Shown piece by piece: positions 44,586-54,942 of a stretch of 64,000 nucleotides of DNA. Each line of letters starts with the position of its first letter. Within the stretch, counting starts at the first letter, position 1. Origin of the DNA: Polaribacter litorisediminis (GTDB lineage: Bacteria > Bacteroidota > Bacteroidia > Flavobacteriales > Flavobacteriaceae). Under the pieces are notes generated by a model. That model saw only the letters and a program-made list of their open reading frames with translations, was not told where the DNA came from and did no database searches. Location: NCBI RefSeq assembly GCF_019968605.1, contig NZ_CP082966.1, positions 545,001 through 609,000 of the forward strand, written 5' to 3'. The position numbers were made by a program, and so were the translations under genes.

Positions 44586-45434
44586 ATGAATTCAAAAAAT
44601 AACTCGTCGCGAAGACGACAAGAAGGTAAAAAAAGTACACCTCTAAGCAGAAAACCAGCAAACAAAAAATCTGTAAAAAAGGAATTTAAAAAAATTACAC
44701 CCACAAAGCCCTCTGATGTAACATCAGGAATCCGTCTAAACAAATACATTGCCAATTCAGGTGTCTGCTCAAGAAGAGAAGCAGATACGTATATAGAGCA
44801 TGGTAGTGTTGAGGTAAACGGAAAATTAGTCACAGAAATGGGGTACAAAGTGCAGCCCGATGATGTTGTTCGTTTTGACGGAACTTCTATTTCTCCAGAG
44901 CAAAAGAAATACGTTCTTTTAAATAAACCTAAAAACTACATCACCACTATGGATGATGATCGTGGAAGAAAAACAGTGATGGAGTTGATTGCAAATTCGA
45001 CTAAAGAAAGAATTTACCCTGTTGGTAGGTTAGATAGAAATACAACTGGATTATTATTGTTTACAAATGATGGTGATTTAGCAAAAAAACTAACACACCC
45101 GAAACATAATGTACGTAAACTATATCATGCCTCATTAGATAAAAAATTAGATTTAAAAGATTTAGAAAAACTTCGAGGAGAAGTGATTATTGAAGGAAGA
45201 AAAGTTTTTATTGATGCGGTTTCTTATGTTAATAACGAACCTAAATCTGAAGTGGGTATCGAAATTCATTCAGGAAGAAATAGAATTGTGCGTAAAATAT
45301 TCGAAAGTTTAGGATATAAAGTAAACAAGCTAGATCGGGTAGTTTTTGCGGAGTTAACCAAAAAAAATCTACCAAGAGGAAGATGGAGAGAATTAACGAA
45401 TCTCGAGGTTACCAATTTGAAAATGATGAAATAA
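44586..45434 (+). CDS. RsuA/RluB-type rRNA pseudouridine synthase
   Basis: A 282-residue enzyme isomerising uridine in ribosomal RNA. A basic, disordered N-terminal extension (1-47, rich in Lys and Arg) precedes an S4 RNA-binding domain (about 48-95: RLNKYIANSGVCSRREAD). The synthase domain has the catalytic Asp150 in GRLDRNTTGLLLFTNDG. It is closest to the RluB group (large-subunit rRNA), which from memory is common with such extensions in Bacteroidota. A terminator at 45441 follows. Confidence 0.93.
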   Translation: MNSKNNSSRRRQEGKKSTPLSRKPANKKSVKKEFKKITPTKPSDVTSGIRLNKYIANSGVCSRREADTYIEHGSVEVNGKLVTEMGYKVQPDDVVRFDGTSISPEQKKYVLLNKPKNYITTMDDDRGRKTVMELIANSTKERIYPVGRLDRNTTGLLLFTNDGDLAKKLTHPKHNVRKLYHASLDKKLDLKDLEKLRGEVIIEGRKVFIDAVSYVNNEPKSEVGIEIHSGRNRIVRKIFESLGYKVNKLDRVVFAELTKKNLPRGRWRELTNLEVTNLKMMK

Positions 45435-45440
45435 GAATAG

Positions 45441-45466
45441 AATCCAGCTTTTTAGCTGGATTTTTT
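45441..45466 (+). terminator. Terminator of the pseudouridine synthase gene
   Basis: AATCCAGC and GCTGGATT form an 8-bp stem with a TTTTTA loop and a run of T after it. Confidence 0.85.
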
Positions 45467-45473
45467 GATTCCT

Positions 45474-45481
45474 TAAATTTG
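45474..45481 (+). promoter_or_regulatory. TAnnTTTG promoter box for the DUF1569 gene
   Basis: TAAATTTG sits 22 bases before the ATG at 45504 and directly after the terminator. Confidence 0.5.
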
Positions 45482-45503
45482 TGTATCTTGAGGCAATAAA
45501 ACG

Positions 45504-45959
45504 ATGAAAATGTTAGACAAAGAATTTAGTGCTATTCAGCATTATATTAGTTTAAAAGACAAAGAGAATACAAGCGTTTCAAAAGGTAATGTTGCTTGGC
45601 ATTTAGATCATTCCTTAAAAGTGATTAATAGCGTGTGCACTACTTTTAAAGCTTCAAAAGAATCGGAATATAAAAGGCAATTTAATGCTACACGTCTCCT
45701 TATATTTGCCTTGGGTTTTTTCCCTAGAGGTAAAGTAAAAGCTCCTAAACAGGTTACGCCACCAACAATAATTGAAAAAAAAGATCTAAAAAATCAGTTA
45801 AACGAAGCTATTAAAAATATAGAAGTGATTAAAAATCTTCATCCACATCAAAATTTTGTGCATCCTATTTTTAAACAATTAGATAGAAACCAAACCTTAA
45901 AGTTCTTAAAATTGCACACTACACATCACCTAAAAATTATTAAGGATATATTAAATTAA
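45504..45959 (+). CDS. DUF1569 (DinB-like) protein
   Basis: A 151-residue helical protein with an N-terminal histidine in VAWHLDHSLKV at about 30-40 and HTTHHLKII at about 138-146, the three-His pattern of DinB-type metal-binding four-helix bundles. HPIFKQLDRNQTLKFLKLHTTHH matches the end of the extra domain of the HMG-CoA reductase at 31394 (HPFFGELNFEEWKKFQVKHFTHH). Function unknown. It is the last core gene before the polysaccharide locus. Confidence 0.8.
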   Translation: MKMLDKEFSAIQHYISLKDKENTSVSKGNVAWHLDHSLKVINSVCTTFKASKESEYKRQFNATRLLIFALGFFPRGKVKAPKQVTPPTIIEKKDLKNQLNEAIKNIEVIKNLHPHQNFVHPIFKQLDRNQTLKFLKLHTTHHLKIIKDILN

Positions 45960-46018
45960 AGTTGTGAGTTTTATCATATTCATTATTTTGTTAGTTTTTT
46001 AAAACGGAATGCAGGGTG

Positions 46019-46049
46019 TCTGAAACTTGTTTTTGAAAATAGTTTCAGA
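46019..46049. repeat. Inverted repeat upstream of the HTCS gene
   Basis: TCTGAAACT pairs with AGTTTCAGA around a 13-base loop. It lies 150 bases before the regulator; it could be a terminator-like structure of the DUF1569 gene or a control site. Nothing else is seen in 45960-46198 except the 10-mer at 46087. Confidence 0.45.
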
Positions 46050-46086
46050 TGGCAGCTTTTAAATGTATAAAATAAAAAGAACAGCG

Positions 46087-46096
46087 TTTGACCCCT
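46087..46096 (+). promoter_or_regulatory. TTTGACCCCT copy upstream of the HTCS gene
   Basis: The same ten bases recur at 50274-50283 upstream of susC. Two copies, one before each regulated unit, suggest a shared promoter or regulator element. Confidence 0.35.
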
Positions 46097-46198
46097 TAAA
46101 AATCATCAACCGTCTCCCTATAACTGTTTTAAAATTTGGTAATTTGAGCATTGGAGAAAAGTTTTTCCCAAAATTTATGTTCTTAATCGAATCCCTTT

Positions 46199-49100
46199 AT
46201 GAGTCATTTGTGTAAGCAATTTTTAATTATTTTATTTTTAAGTTCAATTGGTTGTAAATTTTACAGCCAAACCCAGCCTATATTTAAAAAAATAGATCAG
46301 TCTCAAGGACTTTCAAGTTCTAAAATTACGGGTATTGTAAAAGAGAAAAATGGTTTTATTTGGATAAGTACACAAAACGGATTGAATAGATACGACGGTT
46401 TTAGTATCAAGGTTTATAATCAGCAAAACAGTACTATACAATCGAATGATATTTCAAGTCTTTATTTAGATCTAAAAAATAGAATTTGGTTAACGACTTA
46501 TGGAAGTGGTTTAAATCTGTATGATAAAAAAAACGATCAGTTTATCTCCTTTAAAAATTCGCCAGAAGATTCTACGACTATAATTTCTAACAGAGTCAGT
46601 GCTATTCTAGAAGATTCACAAGGTCTTTTTTGGGTAGGAACTGAAAAAGGTTTAAGCTTATTTGATTACAAGTCGAATAAATTCTATTCCTACAGGGATA
46701 CCCAGCAACTAAATATCATGAGTATTTGGGCAGATAAAAAGGGAAATCTGTGGCTTGGTACATTTGCCAATGGTCTTGTTTTTTTTAATACTAAAACCCG
46801 GAAAGTTGAAAGTTTACATGCAAAAAGCAATAAAATAACCAACTCCATTAACGCAATTACCCCGTTAAATTCCGATAAAATTTTATTGGGAACTTCAGGA
46901 AGTGGATTACTTGTTTTTGATCTAAAAACCCATCAATTAGCTAACTTTATGGATGATAATTTATCATTCATGAACAAAGTTAAAATTGTTCGTTCTATCA
47001 AAAAAGATCGGAAAGATCATTTATGGATTGGTACTGATGGTTATGGTTTGTTTGAAGTGCAATATCCAAATAGTAAAAAGCCCATTGTACATAATTATAT
47101 GAATAACCCACAACTACCATTTTCGCTTTCAGGCAATGCGGTATATGTTATTTGTGAGGATGCTGATGAGAATATTTGGATAGGAACTGCTTGGAATGCC
47201 ATTAGTGTTTTAGATACTAAAAATCAAACAGAAATCATGTTAAGTGATATTGATGGGTTAAACCTAAATCCGGTTTTGGCTATTTTTCAAAATGATTCTA
47301 ACATTTATTTAGGGTTAGACGGCAATGGGTTTAATGTTTTTAATAAGAAAAATAAACAAGTAGATTTTTACGATTATGACAAAATTAAAGCAAAATATAT
47401 TCAGAAAATTACCCAAACAAGAGATAAAAATATTTGGTTAGGAACTTTTGGTAATGGATTACTAAAATTCAATCCGAAGAATAAAAAGATAATCAAGTAT
47501 AGTAATATTTATAAGGATACAACATCATTAAGTTTTAATGATGTAAGAGATATTGTGGAAGATGAAAAAGGTAATTTGTGGATTGCAACTTGGGGTGGTG
47601 GCTTAAATTATTTTGATACAAAAAAAGAAAAATTTACAAGATTTAAGATCTCTAATAACAACATAATTTCAATTTTAAAAGACCAAGAGAAGATTTGGAT
47701 TACTTCTTATGGTGGCGGTTTAAGTTTGTTTGATGTGAAAACAAAAGAAGTAAAAAACTTTCGTTATCAAGAAAACGATTCCACCACAATTAGCAGTAAT
47801 AATCTTTTTTCTATGCTTAAAGATAGTCGGGGCTATTTATGGATTGGTACTTCTGGAGCAGGAGTGAATAGAATACATATTGAAACGAATAAAGTTGAGC
47901 GGTTTCAAGATTTTGAGAATATCAAATACAAAACCATCACCTCTATTATTGAAGATGATGAGCACAATATATGGTTTGGTAGTAAACAAGGAATTGTAAA
48001 GTACAGTTATTCCAATAAAATCTTTACAACTTTTAACGAGTTATCAGGAGATTTTCATATCAATTCTGCCTTTAAAGATCAACAGGGTTTTCTGTATTTT
48101 GGTGGTATTGATGGTGTCGTAAAATTTGATCCGAAAACCATCAGTAATACTAATTTACAGCCATCAGTAAAGATTCGAAATTTCAAAATATTTAATAGAG
48201 ACGTTGGTATTGGAGAAGATGAAATTTTAAAGAAAAATATTGAGCTTACCAAAGAAATTACACTAGAGCATTTTCACAATGTGCTCACATTCGAATTTTC
48301 TGCCCTTAAATTTCCTATTGCTAAGAACTGCGAATACGCCATAAAAATGGAGAATTTTGATGATGATTGGAGAAATATTGGAAAAGACAGAACGGCTACT
48401 TATACAAATTTATCACCCGGAAATTATATTTTTAAAGTAAAAAGTAGAGAAAATGGAGCTACTTGGTCAACCGATTATACGTCAATAAAATTAAAAATTT
48501 TAAAACCATATTGGCTCACTTGGTGGGCTTTTGGTTTTTATTTTATGGTATTTTTAGTGATGTTGCATTTCATTAGAAAATATATAATGGCTTGGGGCGC
48601 ATTAAAATCTAGTTTCGAACTAGAGAAACTTAGGCATGAAAAAGACAATGAGTTATACAATTCTAAACAGCAATTTTTTACGAACATTTCTCATGAAATA
48701 AGAACTCCTTTAACGCTTATTTTAAGTTCTATCAATCGGCTGTTTGATGCTGATAAAAAGGATAACAAACAAATGAAGGCAGCGCATACCATTAGACGAA
48801 ATAGCAATCTATTACTAAGATTAGTGAACGAGCTTTTGGATGTTCGGAAATTAGAGACAAATGACATTCATTTACAGGTTTCTAAAAATGAATTTGTCTC
48901 TTTTGCGAAAGAAATTTTTGGGTCGTTCGTAGATATTGCTTCAGATAGAACTATTGAGTATAATTTTAAAACAGAACAAACCGCCTTATTTATCTGGTTT
49001 GATAAGAATCAACTCGAAAAAGTGATTTTTAATTTATTATCAAATGCTTTTAAATTTACCAATAATCAGGGCAAGATTGAATTTGAAATAGTGGCTACTG

Positions 49101-50191
49101 ATAAAGAAGTTGTTTTTTATGTCCATGATAATGGAATTGGTTTGTCTTCAGAGGAACAAAAAAAAATATTTCAAAGATTTTACCAAGTGAAATACACGCA
49201 CACTGAAAAAAATAAAGGTTTTGGTTTAGGATTATCTATTGTAAAGGATATTGTAAAATTGCATAAGGGAGCAATAAATGTGAGCAGTGAATATAAAAAA
49301 GGAAGTTCTTTTGAAGTCAAATTATTAAAAGGGAATGATCATTTTAGAGATAGTACAGCATCGATTTCTGAAGATTTACAGGAAAATAATACAATGGATG
49401 CCTTACAAAAGAAGATTTCAAATAGAAAAAAAACATTAGGAACTATTTTAATTGCAGAAGACAACCTTGATATACAAGATTCGCTAAAGGAAATATTAGA
49501 ACAAGAAAACTATCATATTTTACAGGCTTTTGATGGTGTTCAGGCCTTAAAAATAGCCTCTACATCCTTGCCAGATTTAATTATTAGTGATGTAATGATG
49601 CCAAATATGGATGGTTTTGAGTTGGCAAAAAAAATAAAAAGTAGTGGAATTACAAGTCATATTCCAATAATTATTTTAACAGCAAAAACAGCTTCAAAAG
49701 ATAAGGCAGAAGGTTACGAAACTGGCGCTGATGCCTATATTGAAAAACCTTATGACGAAGATATTTTAAAAAGCAGAATTAAAAATATTTTAAAGAACAG
49801 AAAATTATTAAAGCAAAAATTTTTGGGTTCTGATTTATTGAATCCTAAAGAAATAGCCATCAATTCTAAAGACCAACTATTTTTGGAAAATTTATACAAA
49901 ATCTTGGAAGAAAATTTGCAAGCTAATAATTTGAAATCCCAGGTCATTGCTCAGCAATTAAACATGAGTTATTCTTCTTTATATAAAAAAATTAAGTCCT
50001 TAACCGGTCTCACTTATATGGAATTTATAAGAGATTATAGATTATCTATCGCGAAGCAACTGATCTCAGAAATGGGGTATTCAGTCTCTGAAGCCTGCTA
50101 CAAAGTTGGCTATTCAGATAGAAAATATTTTAGTAAATTATTCAAAAATAAGTTCAAAGAGAATCCTTCTTACTATTTAAAATCAAGATAA
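46199..50191 (+). CDS. Hybrid two-component system regulator (HTCS)
   Basis: A 1330-residue one-protein signalling system. After a signal peptide (to about 26, F-Y-S-Q) come some fourteen Reg_prop propeller repeats (I-W-I-S-T-Q-N-G-L-N-R-Y-D-G type) to about 660, a Y_Y_Y domain to about 770 and one transmembrane helix near 776-796. The cytoplasmic part has HisKA with FFTNISHEIRTPLTLI (His832), HATPase with NLLSNAFKFT and GFGLGLSI, a receiver with Asp1131 in ISDVMMPN, and an AraC-type HTH from about 1225. It senses an oligosaccharide in the periplasm, here most likely a galactan fragment, and activates the SusC operon next to it. Confidence 0.97.
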   Translation: MSHLCKQFLIILFLSSIGCKFYSQTQPIFKKIDQSQGLSSSKITGIVKEKNGFIWISTQNGLNRYDGFSIKVYNQQNSTIQSNDISSLYLDLKNRIWLTTYGSGLNLYDKKNDQFISFKNSPEDSTTIISNRVSAILEDSQGLFWVGTEKGLSLFDYKSNKFYSYRDTQQLNIMSIWADKKGNLWLGTFANGLVFFNTKTRKVESLHAKSNKITNSINAITPLNSDKILLGTSGSGLLVFDLKTHQLANFMDDNLSFMNKVKIVRSIKKDRKDHLWIGTDGYGLFEVQYPNSKKPIVHNYMNNPQLPFSLSGNAVYVICEDADENIWIGTAWNAISVLDTKNQTEIMLSDIDGLNLNPVLAIFQNDSNIYLGLDGNGFNVFNKKNKQVDFYDYDKIKAKYIQKITQTRDKNIWLGTFGNGLLKFNPKNKKIIKYSNIYKDTTSLSFNDVRDIVEDEKGNLWIATWGGGLNYFDTKKEKFTRFKISNNNIISILKDQEKIWITSYGGGLSLFDVKTKEVKNFRYQENDSTTISSNNLFSMLKDSRGYLWIGTSGAGVNRIHIETNKVERFQDFENIKYKTITSIIEDDEHNIWFGSKQGIVKYSYSNKIFTTFNELSGDFHINSAFKDQQGFLYFGGIDGVVKFDPKTISNTNLQPSVKIRNFKIFNRDVGIGEDEILKKNIELTKEITLEHFHNVLTFEFSALKFPIAKNCEYAIKMENFDDDWRNIGKDRTATYTNLSPGNYIFKVKSRENGATWSTDYTSIKLKILKPYWLTWWAFGFYFMVFLVMLHFIRKYIMAWGALKSSFELEKLRHEKDNELYNSKQQFFTNISHEIRTPLTLILSSINRLFDADKKDNKQMKAAHTIRRNSNLLLRLVNELLDVRKLETNDIHLQVSKNEFVSFAKEIFGSFVDIASDRTIEYNFKTEQTALFIWFDKNQLEKVIFNLLSNAFKFTNNQGKIEFEIVATDKEVVFYVHDNGIGLSSEEQKKIFQRFYQVKYTHTEKNKGFGLGLSIVKDIVKLHKGAINVSSEYKKGSSFEVKLLKGNDHFRDSTASISEDLQENNTMDALQKKISNRKKTLGTILIAEDNLDIQDSLKEILEQENYHILQAFDGVQALKIASTSLPDLIISDVMMPNMDGFELAKKIKSSGITSHIPIIILTAKTASKDKAEGYETGADAYIEKPYDEDILKSRIKNILKNRKLLKQKFLGSDLLNPKEIAINSKDQLFLENLYKILEENLQANNLKSQVIAQQLNMSYSSLYKKIKSLTGLTYMEFIRDYRLSIAKQLISEMGYSVSEACYKVGYSDRKYFSKLFKNKFKENPSYYLKSR

Positions 50192-50237
50192 AAACAAGCA
50201 TACCTCAAGAGTATTACCCCATTTCTATGTTATTTGT

Positions 50238-50283
50238 ATCGGTTTTATGAGTTCTTAATACTCATTTACCGATTTTGACCCCT
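50238..50283. promoter_or_regulatory. Inverted repeat plus TTTGACCCCT ahead of susC
   Basis: ATCGGT-TTT-ATGAGT pairs with ACTCAT-TT-ACCGAT (50238-50273), two 6-bp stems separated by short bulges with a 7-base loop, and TTTGACCCCT follows without a gap. It is 100 bases upstream of the chosen susC start. It may end the HTCS transcript, bind the HTCS, or both. Confidence 0.5.
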
Positions 50284-50382
50284 CTCATTATTTATAAATT
50301 CATCTTACTTGCACTGGTGTAAACGCACTGAGAAATCATGCTGTTCATCAATCAGTCAATTAATCTAAAATTAAATTTAAGT

Positions 50383-53355
50383 ATGATGATTTTCCTTAAG
50401 AAAGAGCCAACATTCTATATCACAAAAAAATGGATGTTTCTAATGCTATTTTGTTGGGTTCCTCTGGTTTTATTTTCACAACAATTAAAAGTTAGTGGAA
50501 CGATAAAAGATGCTAAAACCAATGATGTATTGCCAGGTGTTAGTATTGTAATAAAAGGAACCACCACAGGAACTTCCTCTGGTATGGATGGAGATTATAG
50601 TATCCAGGCAAAAATAAACGATATTTTAATTTTTTCTTACTTAGGATATGAAGCTAAGGAAGTAAAAATAACTACTCAAAATTTAAATATTAGCTTAGAG
50701 GAGTCTGCACAGAGTTTGGATGAAATTGTTTTAATTGGATATGGTTCCTCAAAGAAAAAAGATTTAACAGGCGCCGTAACGACAGTTACAGAAAAAGACT
50801 TTCAACAAGGCTTTGTAACCAATGCAGAGCAATTGATTGCCAATAAGATTCCAGGTGTTCAAATTACGCCTGTAAGCGGTCAACCAGGTGCAGGGAGTTC
50901 TTTTTTAATTCGAGGAGGAGCCTCTTTAGGTGCTTCAAATAATCCTTTGTTTGTGATCGATGGCAACCCAATAGGATTGGCAGATGGACCCGGAATTTTG
51001 AGTGCTTTAAATCCAGAAGACATTGCTTCATTTAGTGTTTTAAAAGATGCCGCTGCGGCAGCAATTTATGGTTCAAGAGGTTCTAATGGTGTTATTTTAA
51101 TTACGACTAAAAAAGGAAGAAGTAATGAATTAAAGTTTTCGCTTTCTACAAAAGCCTCTATTTCTCAAAATTTTTTAACACAGTCCGTATTGTCAGGTGA
51201 TCAGTTTAGAGAAGTTGCACAAAGAGCAGAAGCAGTCTCGGGCACAAACATATTAAATAATCTAGGTAATGAAAATACAGATTGGCAAGACGAAATTTTT
51301 CAAAATGCATTAACCACCGAGGCTTCAATGAGTGTTTCTGGCGGAATTAAAAATTTACCTTATCGATTGTCTTTAGGATATTTAGATCAAGAAGGAACCT
51401 TAAGAACGGGTAATTTTCAAAGAACCACGGCTACGCTCAATGTAAATCCTGTTTTGTTTGATGGTCATTTAAAAGTAAATGTAAATGTAAAAGCAATATT
51501 ACAAGACCAAAGAATAGCAGATCAAGGAGCTATTTTTACAGCCACAACTTTTGATCCAACGCAACCCGTATTGGACCCAAACTCACCTTTTGGTGGTTAT
51601 TGGCAATACACAGAGTTTGCTTCTAACCCGGCAGTTTTAAGACACTACAATCCTGTATCGATGTTAGAGCAAGTTGAAAATAAAAACAAGAACCTAAGAA
51701 GTATCGGAAATATTCAGTTAGATTATAAACTTCACTTTTTTCCTGATTTAAAAGTGAATTTAAATACGGGCTATGATATTGCAGAAAGTAGTTGGAGTTA
51801 TTTTACACCCGCAGATTATTTTCCTGCGAATATTTCTAACGGGAACAATTCTTCTGGAGACCCTGGTTCTAAAACCGAAAATGTATTTTTAGAGGCTACT
51901 TTAAACTATGCTAAAGAAATAAAAAGTATAAAAAGTAGGGTTGAAGCTTTAGCGGGATATTCTTATAACGATTTTAAAACAACCAACTATTTTTATCCAA
52001 GTTTTGATGTTGATGGAGTTTTACAACCAGGTTCAGAACCAAATTTCGATTTTGATATTCCGCAAAACACGCTAATATCTTACTTCGGAAGGTTAATTTA
52101 TGCGCTTCATGACAAATATATTCTAACAGGAACGATAAGAACAGATGGTTCTTCACGTTTTTCACAAAACAACAGATGGGGTGTTTTTCCATCGGTTTCA
52201 GGAGCTTGGAAAATTAGTGATGAGAAATTTTTAGAGAATTCAAAGACCATTTCTAACTTAAAGTTAAGATTAGGTTATGGAATTACAGGCCAGCAAGAAG
52301 GCATTGGAAATTACGGTTACATTCCTATTTATAATTTGGGTGAAGCTTTTATTCAATATCCCATTGGTAATGGTTTTGTGCAAGGAGTCAACCCGACAGC
52401 GACAGATAGAAATAGAAAATGGGAACAATCTACCACCTATAATATTGGTTTGGATTGGGGACTTTTTAACAACAGAGTTTCAGGCAGTTTTGAGGTGTAT
52501 TTAAGAGAAACGGAGGATTTACTAAACAATGTTTCTATTCCTTCTGGTACAGATTTCGCTAATAATATCACTAAAAATATTGGGAGTTTAGAAAACAGAG
52601 GTTTCGAGTTAAAAATTGATGCAAATCCTATTCAATCGAAAGATTTTAATTGGTATTTAGGCTTTAATTATGGCTATAATGAAAACAAAATTACAAGTCT
52701 CTCAGAAGATAATGATAGTTCCGTAGGACTTTTTAATGGGAGTATTTTGGTAAATACGGTTGGTTTTCAGAGAAATACATTTTATCTGTATCGACAGGTT
52801 TATGATGCCAATGGCAATCCGATAGAAGATCAAATGGTAGATATCAATCAAGACGGAACCATCAATGAACAAGATAGATATCGAAGTGAAAGTTCTGTGC
52901 CCAGACATAACCTTGGTTTTAACACAAGCTTTAATTATAAAAAAGTATCGTTGAATATGGCTTTTCACGCCAATTTAGGACATTATATTTTCTTCAGGCC
53001 GAATGATAATTTAGCCTCTATTTATGATGGTATTTTTAGAGGAAACGTTCACACAGATTATTTTGACACACAATTTACGCAGAATGGTAATGCAAATCAA
53101 GGGTTTAGTGATCATTACTTGCAAAATGCATCCTTCCTTAAAATGGATAATATTAGCTTGAATTATGATTTAGGGAACATTCTAAATTCAGAGAAAAACT
53201 CCAATTTAGCTTTATCTGCCTCTGTGCAAAATGTATTTATACTCACTGATTTTGAAGGTGGTGATCCTGAATCTCCATTCAATTTTGGGTCTAATTTCGG
53301 TGGTAATTATACAGCACCAAGAACTTTTTCGCTAGCGCTTAATTTTAATTTTTAA
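50383..53355 (+). CDS. SusC-like TonB-dependent outer-membrane transporter
   Basis: A 990-residue beta-barrel transporter importing oligosaccharides with TonB energy. Signal peptide to about 32 (WVPLVLFSQ), then a carboxypeptidase-regulatory-like domain (LKVSGTIKDAKTNDVLPGVS) to about 110, a plug domain from DEIVLIGYGSSKKKDLTGAV (about 115-230, including LKDAAAAAIYGSRGSNGVILITTKKG) and a 22-strand barrel ending in ALNFNF. The start MMIFLKKEPTF is preferred to the ATG at 50338 because it places a normal signal peptide. First gene of the locus operon, followed by SusD after ten bases. Confidence 0.96.
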   Translation: MMIFLKKEPTFYITKKWMFLMLFCWVPLVLFSQQLKVSGTIKDAKTNDVLPGVSIVIKGTTTGTSSGMDGDYSIQAKINDILIFSYLGYEAKEVKITTQNLNISLEESAQSLDEIVLIGYGSSKKKDLTGAVTTVTEKDFQQGFVTNAEQLIANKIPGVQITPVSGQPGAGSSFLIRGGASLGASNNPLFVIDGNPIGLADGPGILSALNPEDIASFSVLKDAAAAAIYGSRGSNGVILITTKKGRSNELKFSLSTKASISQNFLTQSVLSGDQFREVAQRAEAVSGTNILNNLGNENTDWQDEIFQNALTTEASMSVSGGIKNLPYRLSLGYLDQEGTLRTGNFQRTTATLNVNPVLFDGHLKVNVNVKAILQDQRIADQGAIFTATTFDPTQPVLDPNSPFGGYWQYTEFASNPAVLRHYNPVSMLEQVENKNKNLRSIGNIQLDYKLHFFPDLKVNLNTGYDIAESSWSYFTPADYFPANISNGNNSSGDPGSKTENVFLEATLNYAKEIKSIKSRVEALAGYSYNDFKTTNYFYPSFDVDGVLQPGSEPNFDFDIPQNTLISYFGRLIYALHDKYILTGTIRTDGSSRFSQNNRWGVFPSVSGAWKISDEKFLENSKTISNLKLRLGYGITGQQEGIGNYGYIPIYNLGEAFIQYPIGNGFVQGVNPTATDRNRKWEQSTTYNIGLDWGLFNNRVSGSFEVYLRETEDLLNNVSIPSGTDFANNITKNIGSLENRGFELKIDANPIQSKDFNWYLGFNYGYNENKITSLSEDNDSSVGLFNGSILVNTVGFQRNTFYLYRQVYDANGNPIEDQMVDINQDGTINEQDRYRSESSVPRHNLGFNTSFNYKKVSLNMAFHANLGHYIFFRPNDNLASIYDGIFRGNVHTDYFDTQFTQNGNANQGFSDHYLQNASFLKMDNISLNYDLGNILNSEKNSNLALSASVQNVFILTDFEGGDPESPFNFGSNFGGNYTAPRTFSLALNFNF

Positions 53356-53365
53356 TCCATAAAAA

Positions 53366-54928
53366 ATGAAAACAATACAGTATTTTAAAAAACCTTTAAT
53401 AACGTTGCTAATTCTTATTGTATTCACTTCTTGTACAGAAGATTTAGACCGTTTTCCTACAAATGCATTAACCAACGAAAAACAGTTTAGTACTGTTGAT
53501 GGTTATAAACAAGCAATGGTTTCTGCATACATTCAGTTTGCAGGCGCTAACAATTTTTTCTATCGAGATTTTTTCGAACTCCAAGAAGTAACTACAGATG
53601 AAATCGTAAACACTTGGGGAGATCATCAGGAAACAACTTTAAGCTGGTCTTCAGAACACGATCAATCTACCGGGGTTTATCAAAGCGGATTGTATCTAAT
53701 TACGTTGTGCAACAATTTTATTATTGAATCAGAAGCATCTTTAGTGGCTAGTAGAGGTTTCAATCAAACAGAACAGCAAGAGGTAGAAATTTTTAAAAGT
53801 GAAGTTCGGTTTATAAGAGCTTATGCCTATTGGATGCTCATGGATTTATTTGGCAATCCGACCTTTGCAACGGAAGAAACCTTAAGAAACGGAGAGGTTC
53901 CTGGTCAAATAATGAGGGCTGATCTTTTCAATTTTATCGAATCAGAATTAAAAGAAATTGAACCTTTAATGATGGATGCCAGAGCAAATGAGTACGGTAG
54001 AGCAGACAAAGCTGCTGTTTGGTCTTTGCTAGCAAGATTATATATAAATGCAGAAACCTATACTGATTCTCAAAAATATTCAGAAGCAATTGCATACAGT
54101 AAAAAAGTGATTGATGCAGGGTATTCATTAGAGCAAAATCACCAATGGTTAATGCTGGGAGACAACGATCAAAACACGAATGAATTTATTTACACCTTTA
54201 ATTATGATAACGAAAAGGTAAGAACCTGGGGAGGAACCAATACTTATTCACTGGGTGCCGCAGGAGTTACTGCCTCTGTAAACGGAATGAGTTCTAGTTG
54301 GAACCTGTATAGAGTTACACCTTCAATTCCTGCATTATTTCCTACAAATGATCCAAGTATTGATCATAGAGCGGTTTTTTGGACAGAGAATGACGAGTCT
54401 AGTAGAACCTTAGAAATTGAGTCTTTACCCAATTCTTTAAACGGGTATTCTCTTTATAAATATAGAAATGTACATAGAGACGGATCTCCTATTAGTCAAG
54501 AAAATACGTTTAATAATTTAAGTGACATTGATTTTCCGGTATTTAGATTGGCAGAAATGTATTTGATTTATGCAGAAGCTGTTTTAAGAGGTGGTTCTGG
54601 AGGCGATAGTGCTTCCGCTTTAGCATATATCAACAAAATTAGAGGAAGAGCTTATGACAACAATCCAAGTAGCAGCGCCGGTAATATCACTTTAAATGAA
54701 ATGGATTTAGATTTTATTTTAGACGAAAGAGCAAGAGAACTCATGTGGGAAGGTTTTAGGAGAACAGATTTAATTCGATATAAAAGATTTACAACCTCAG
54801 ATTATTTGTGGGCTTGGAAAGGTGGTGTAAAAAGTGGCGCTGCTGTAAATGCTAAATTTAGATTATTTCCAATACCAATTACTGATTTGTTGGCAAACCC
54901 TAAGTTAGAACAAAATCCAGGATATTAA
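53366..54928 (+). CDS. SusD/RagB-family glycan-binding lipoprotein
   Basis: A 520-residue surface lipoprotein (lipobox F-T-S-C, Cys23) forming the lid on the SusC barrel and capturing oligosaccharides. N-terminal D-L-D-R-F-P-T-N-A-L-T-N and the SusD alpha-helical TPR core with KSEVRFIRAYAYWMLMDLFGN near 150-170, ending in LDFILDERARELMWEGFRRTDLIRY and FPIPITDLLANPKLEQNPGY, the family's normal close. Length is normal. Ten bases behind susC. Confidence 0.96.
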   Translation: MKTIQYFKKPLITLLILIVFTSCTEDLDRFPTNALTNEKQFSTVDGYKQAMVSAYIQFAGANNFFYRDFFELQEVTTDEIVNTWGDHQETTLSWSSEHDQSTGVYQSGLYLITLCNNFIIESEASLVASRGFNQTEQQEVEIFKSEVRFIRAYAYWMLMDLFGNPTFATEETLRNGEVPGQIMRADLFNFIESELKEIEPLMMDARANEYGRADKAAVWSLLARLYINAETYTDSQKYSEAIAYSKKVIDAGYSLEQNHQWLMLGDNDQNTNEFIYTFNYDNEKVRTWGGTNTYSLGAAGVTASVNGMSSSWNLYRVTPSIPALFPTNDPSIDHRAVFWTENDESSRTLEIESLPNSLNGYSLYKYRNVHRDGSPISQENTFNNLSDIDFPVFRLAEMYLIYAEAVLRGGSGGDSASALAYINKIRGRAYDNNPSSSAGNITLNEMDLDFILDERARELMWEGFRRTDLIRYKRFTTSDYLWAWKGGVKSGAAVNAKFRLFPIPITDLLANPKLEQNPGY

Positions 54929-54942
54929 AATTTTATCATATT

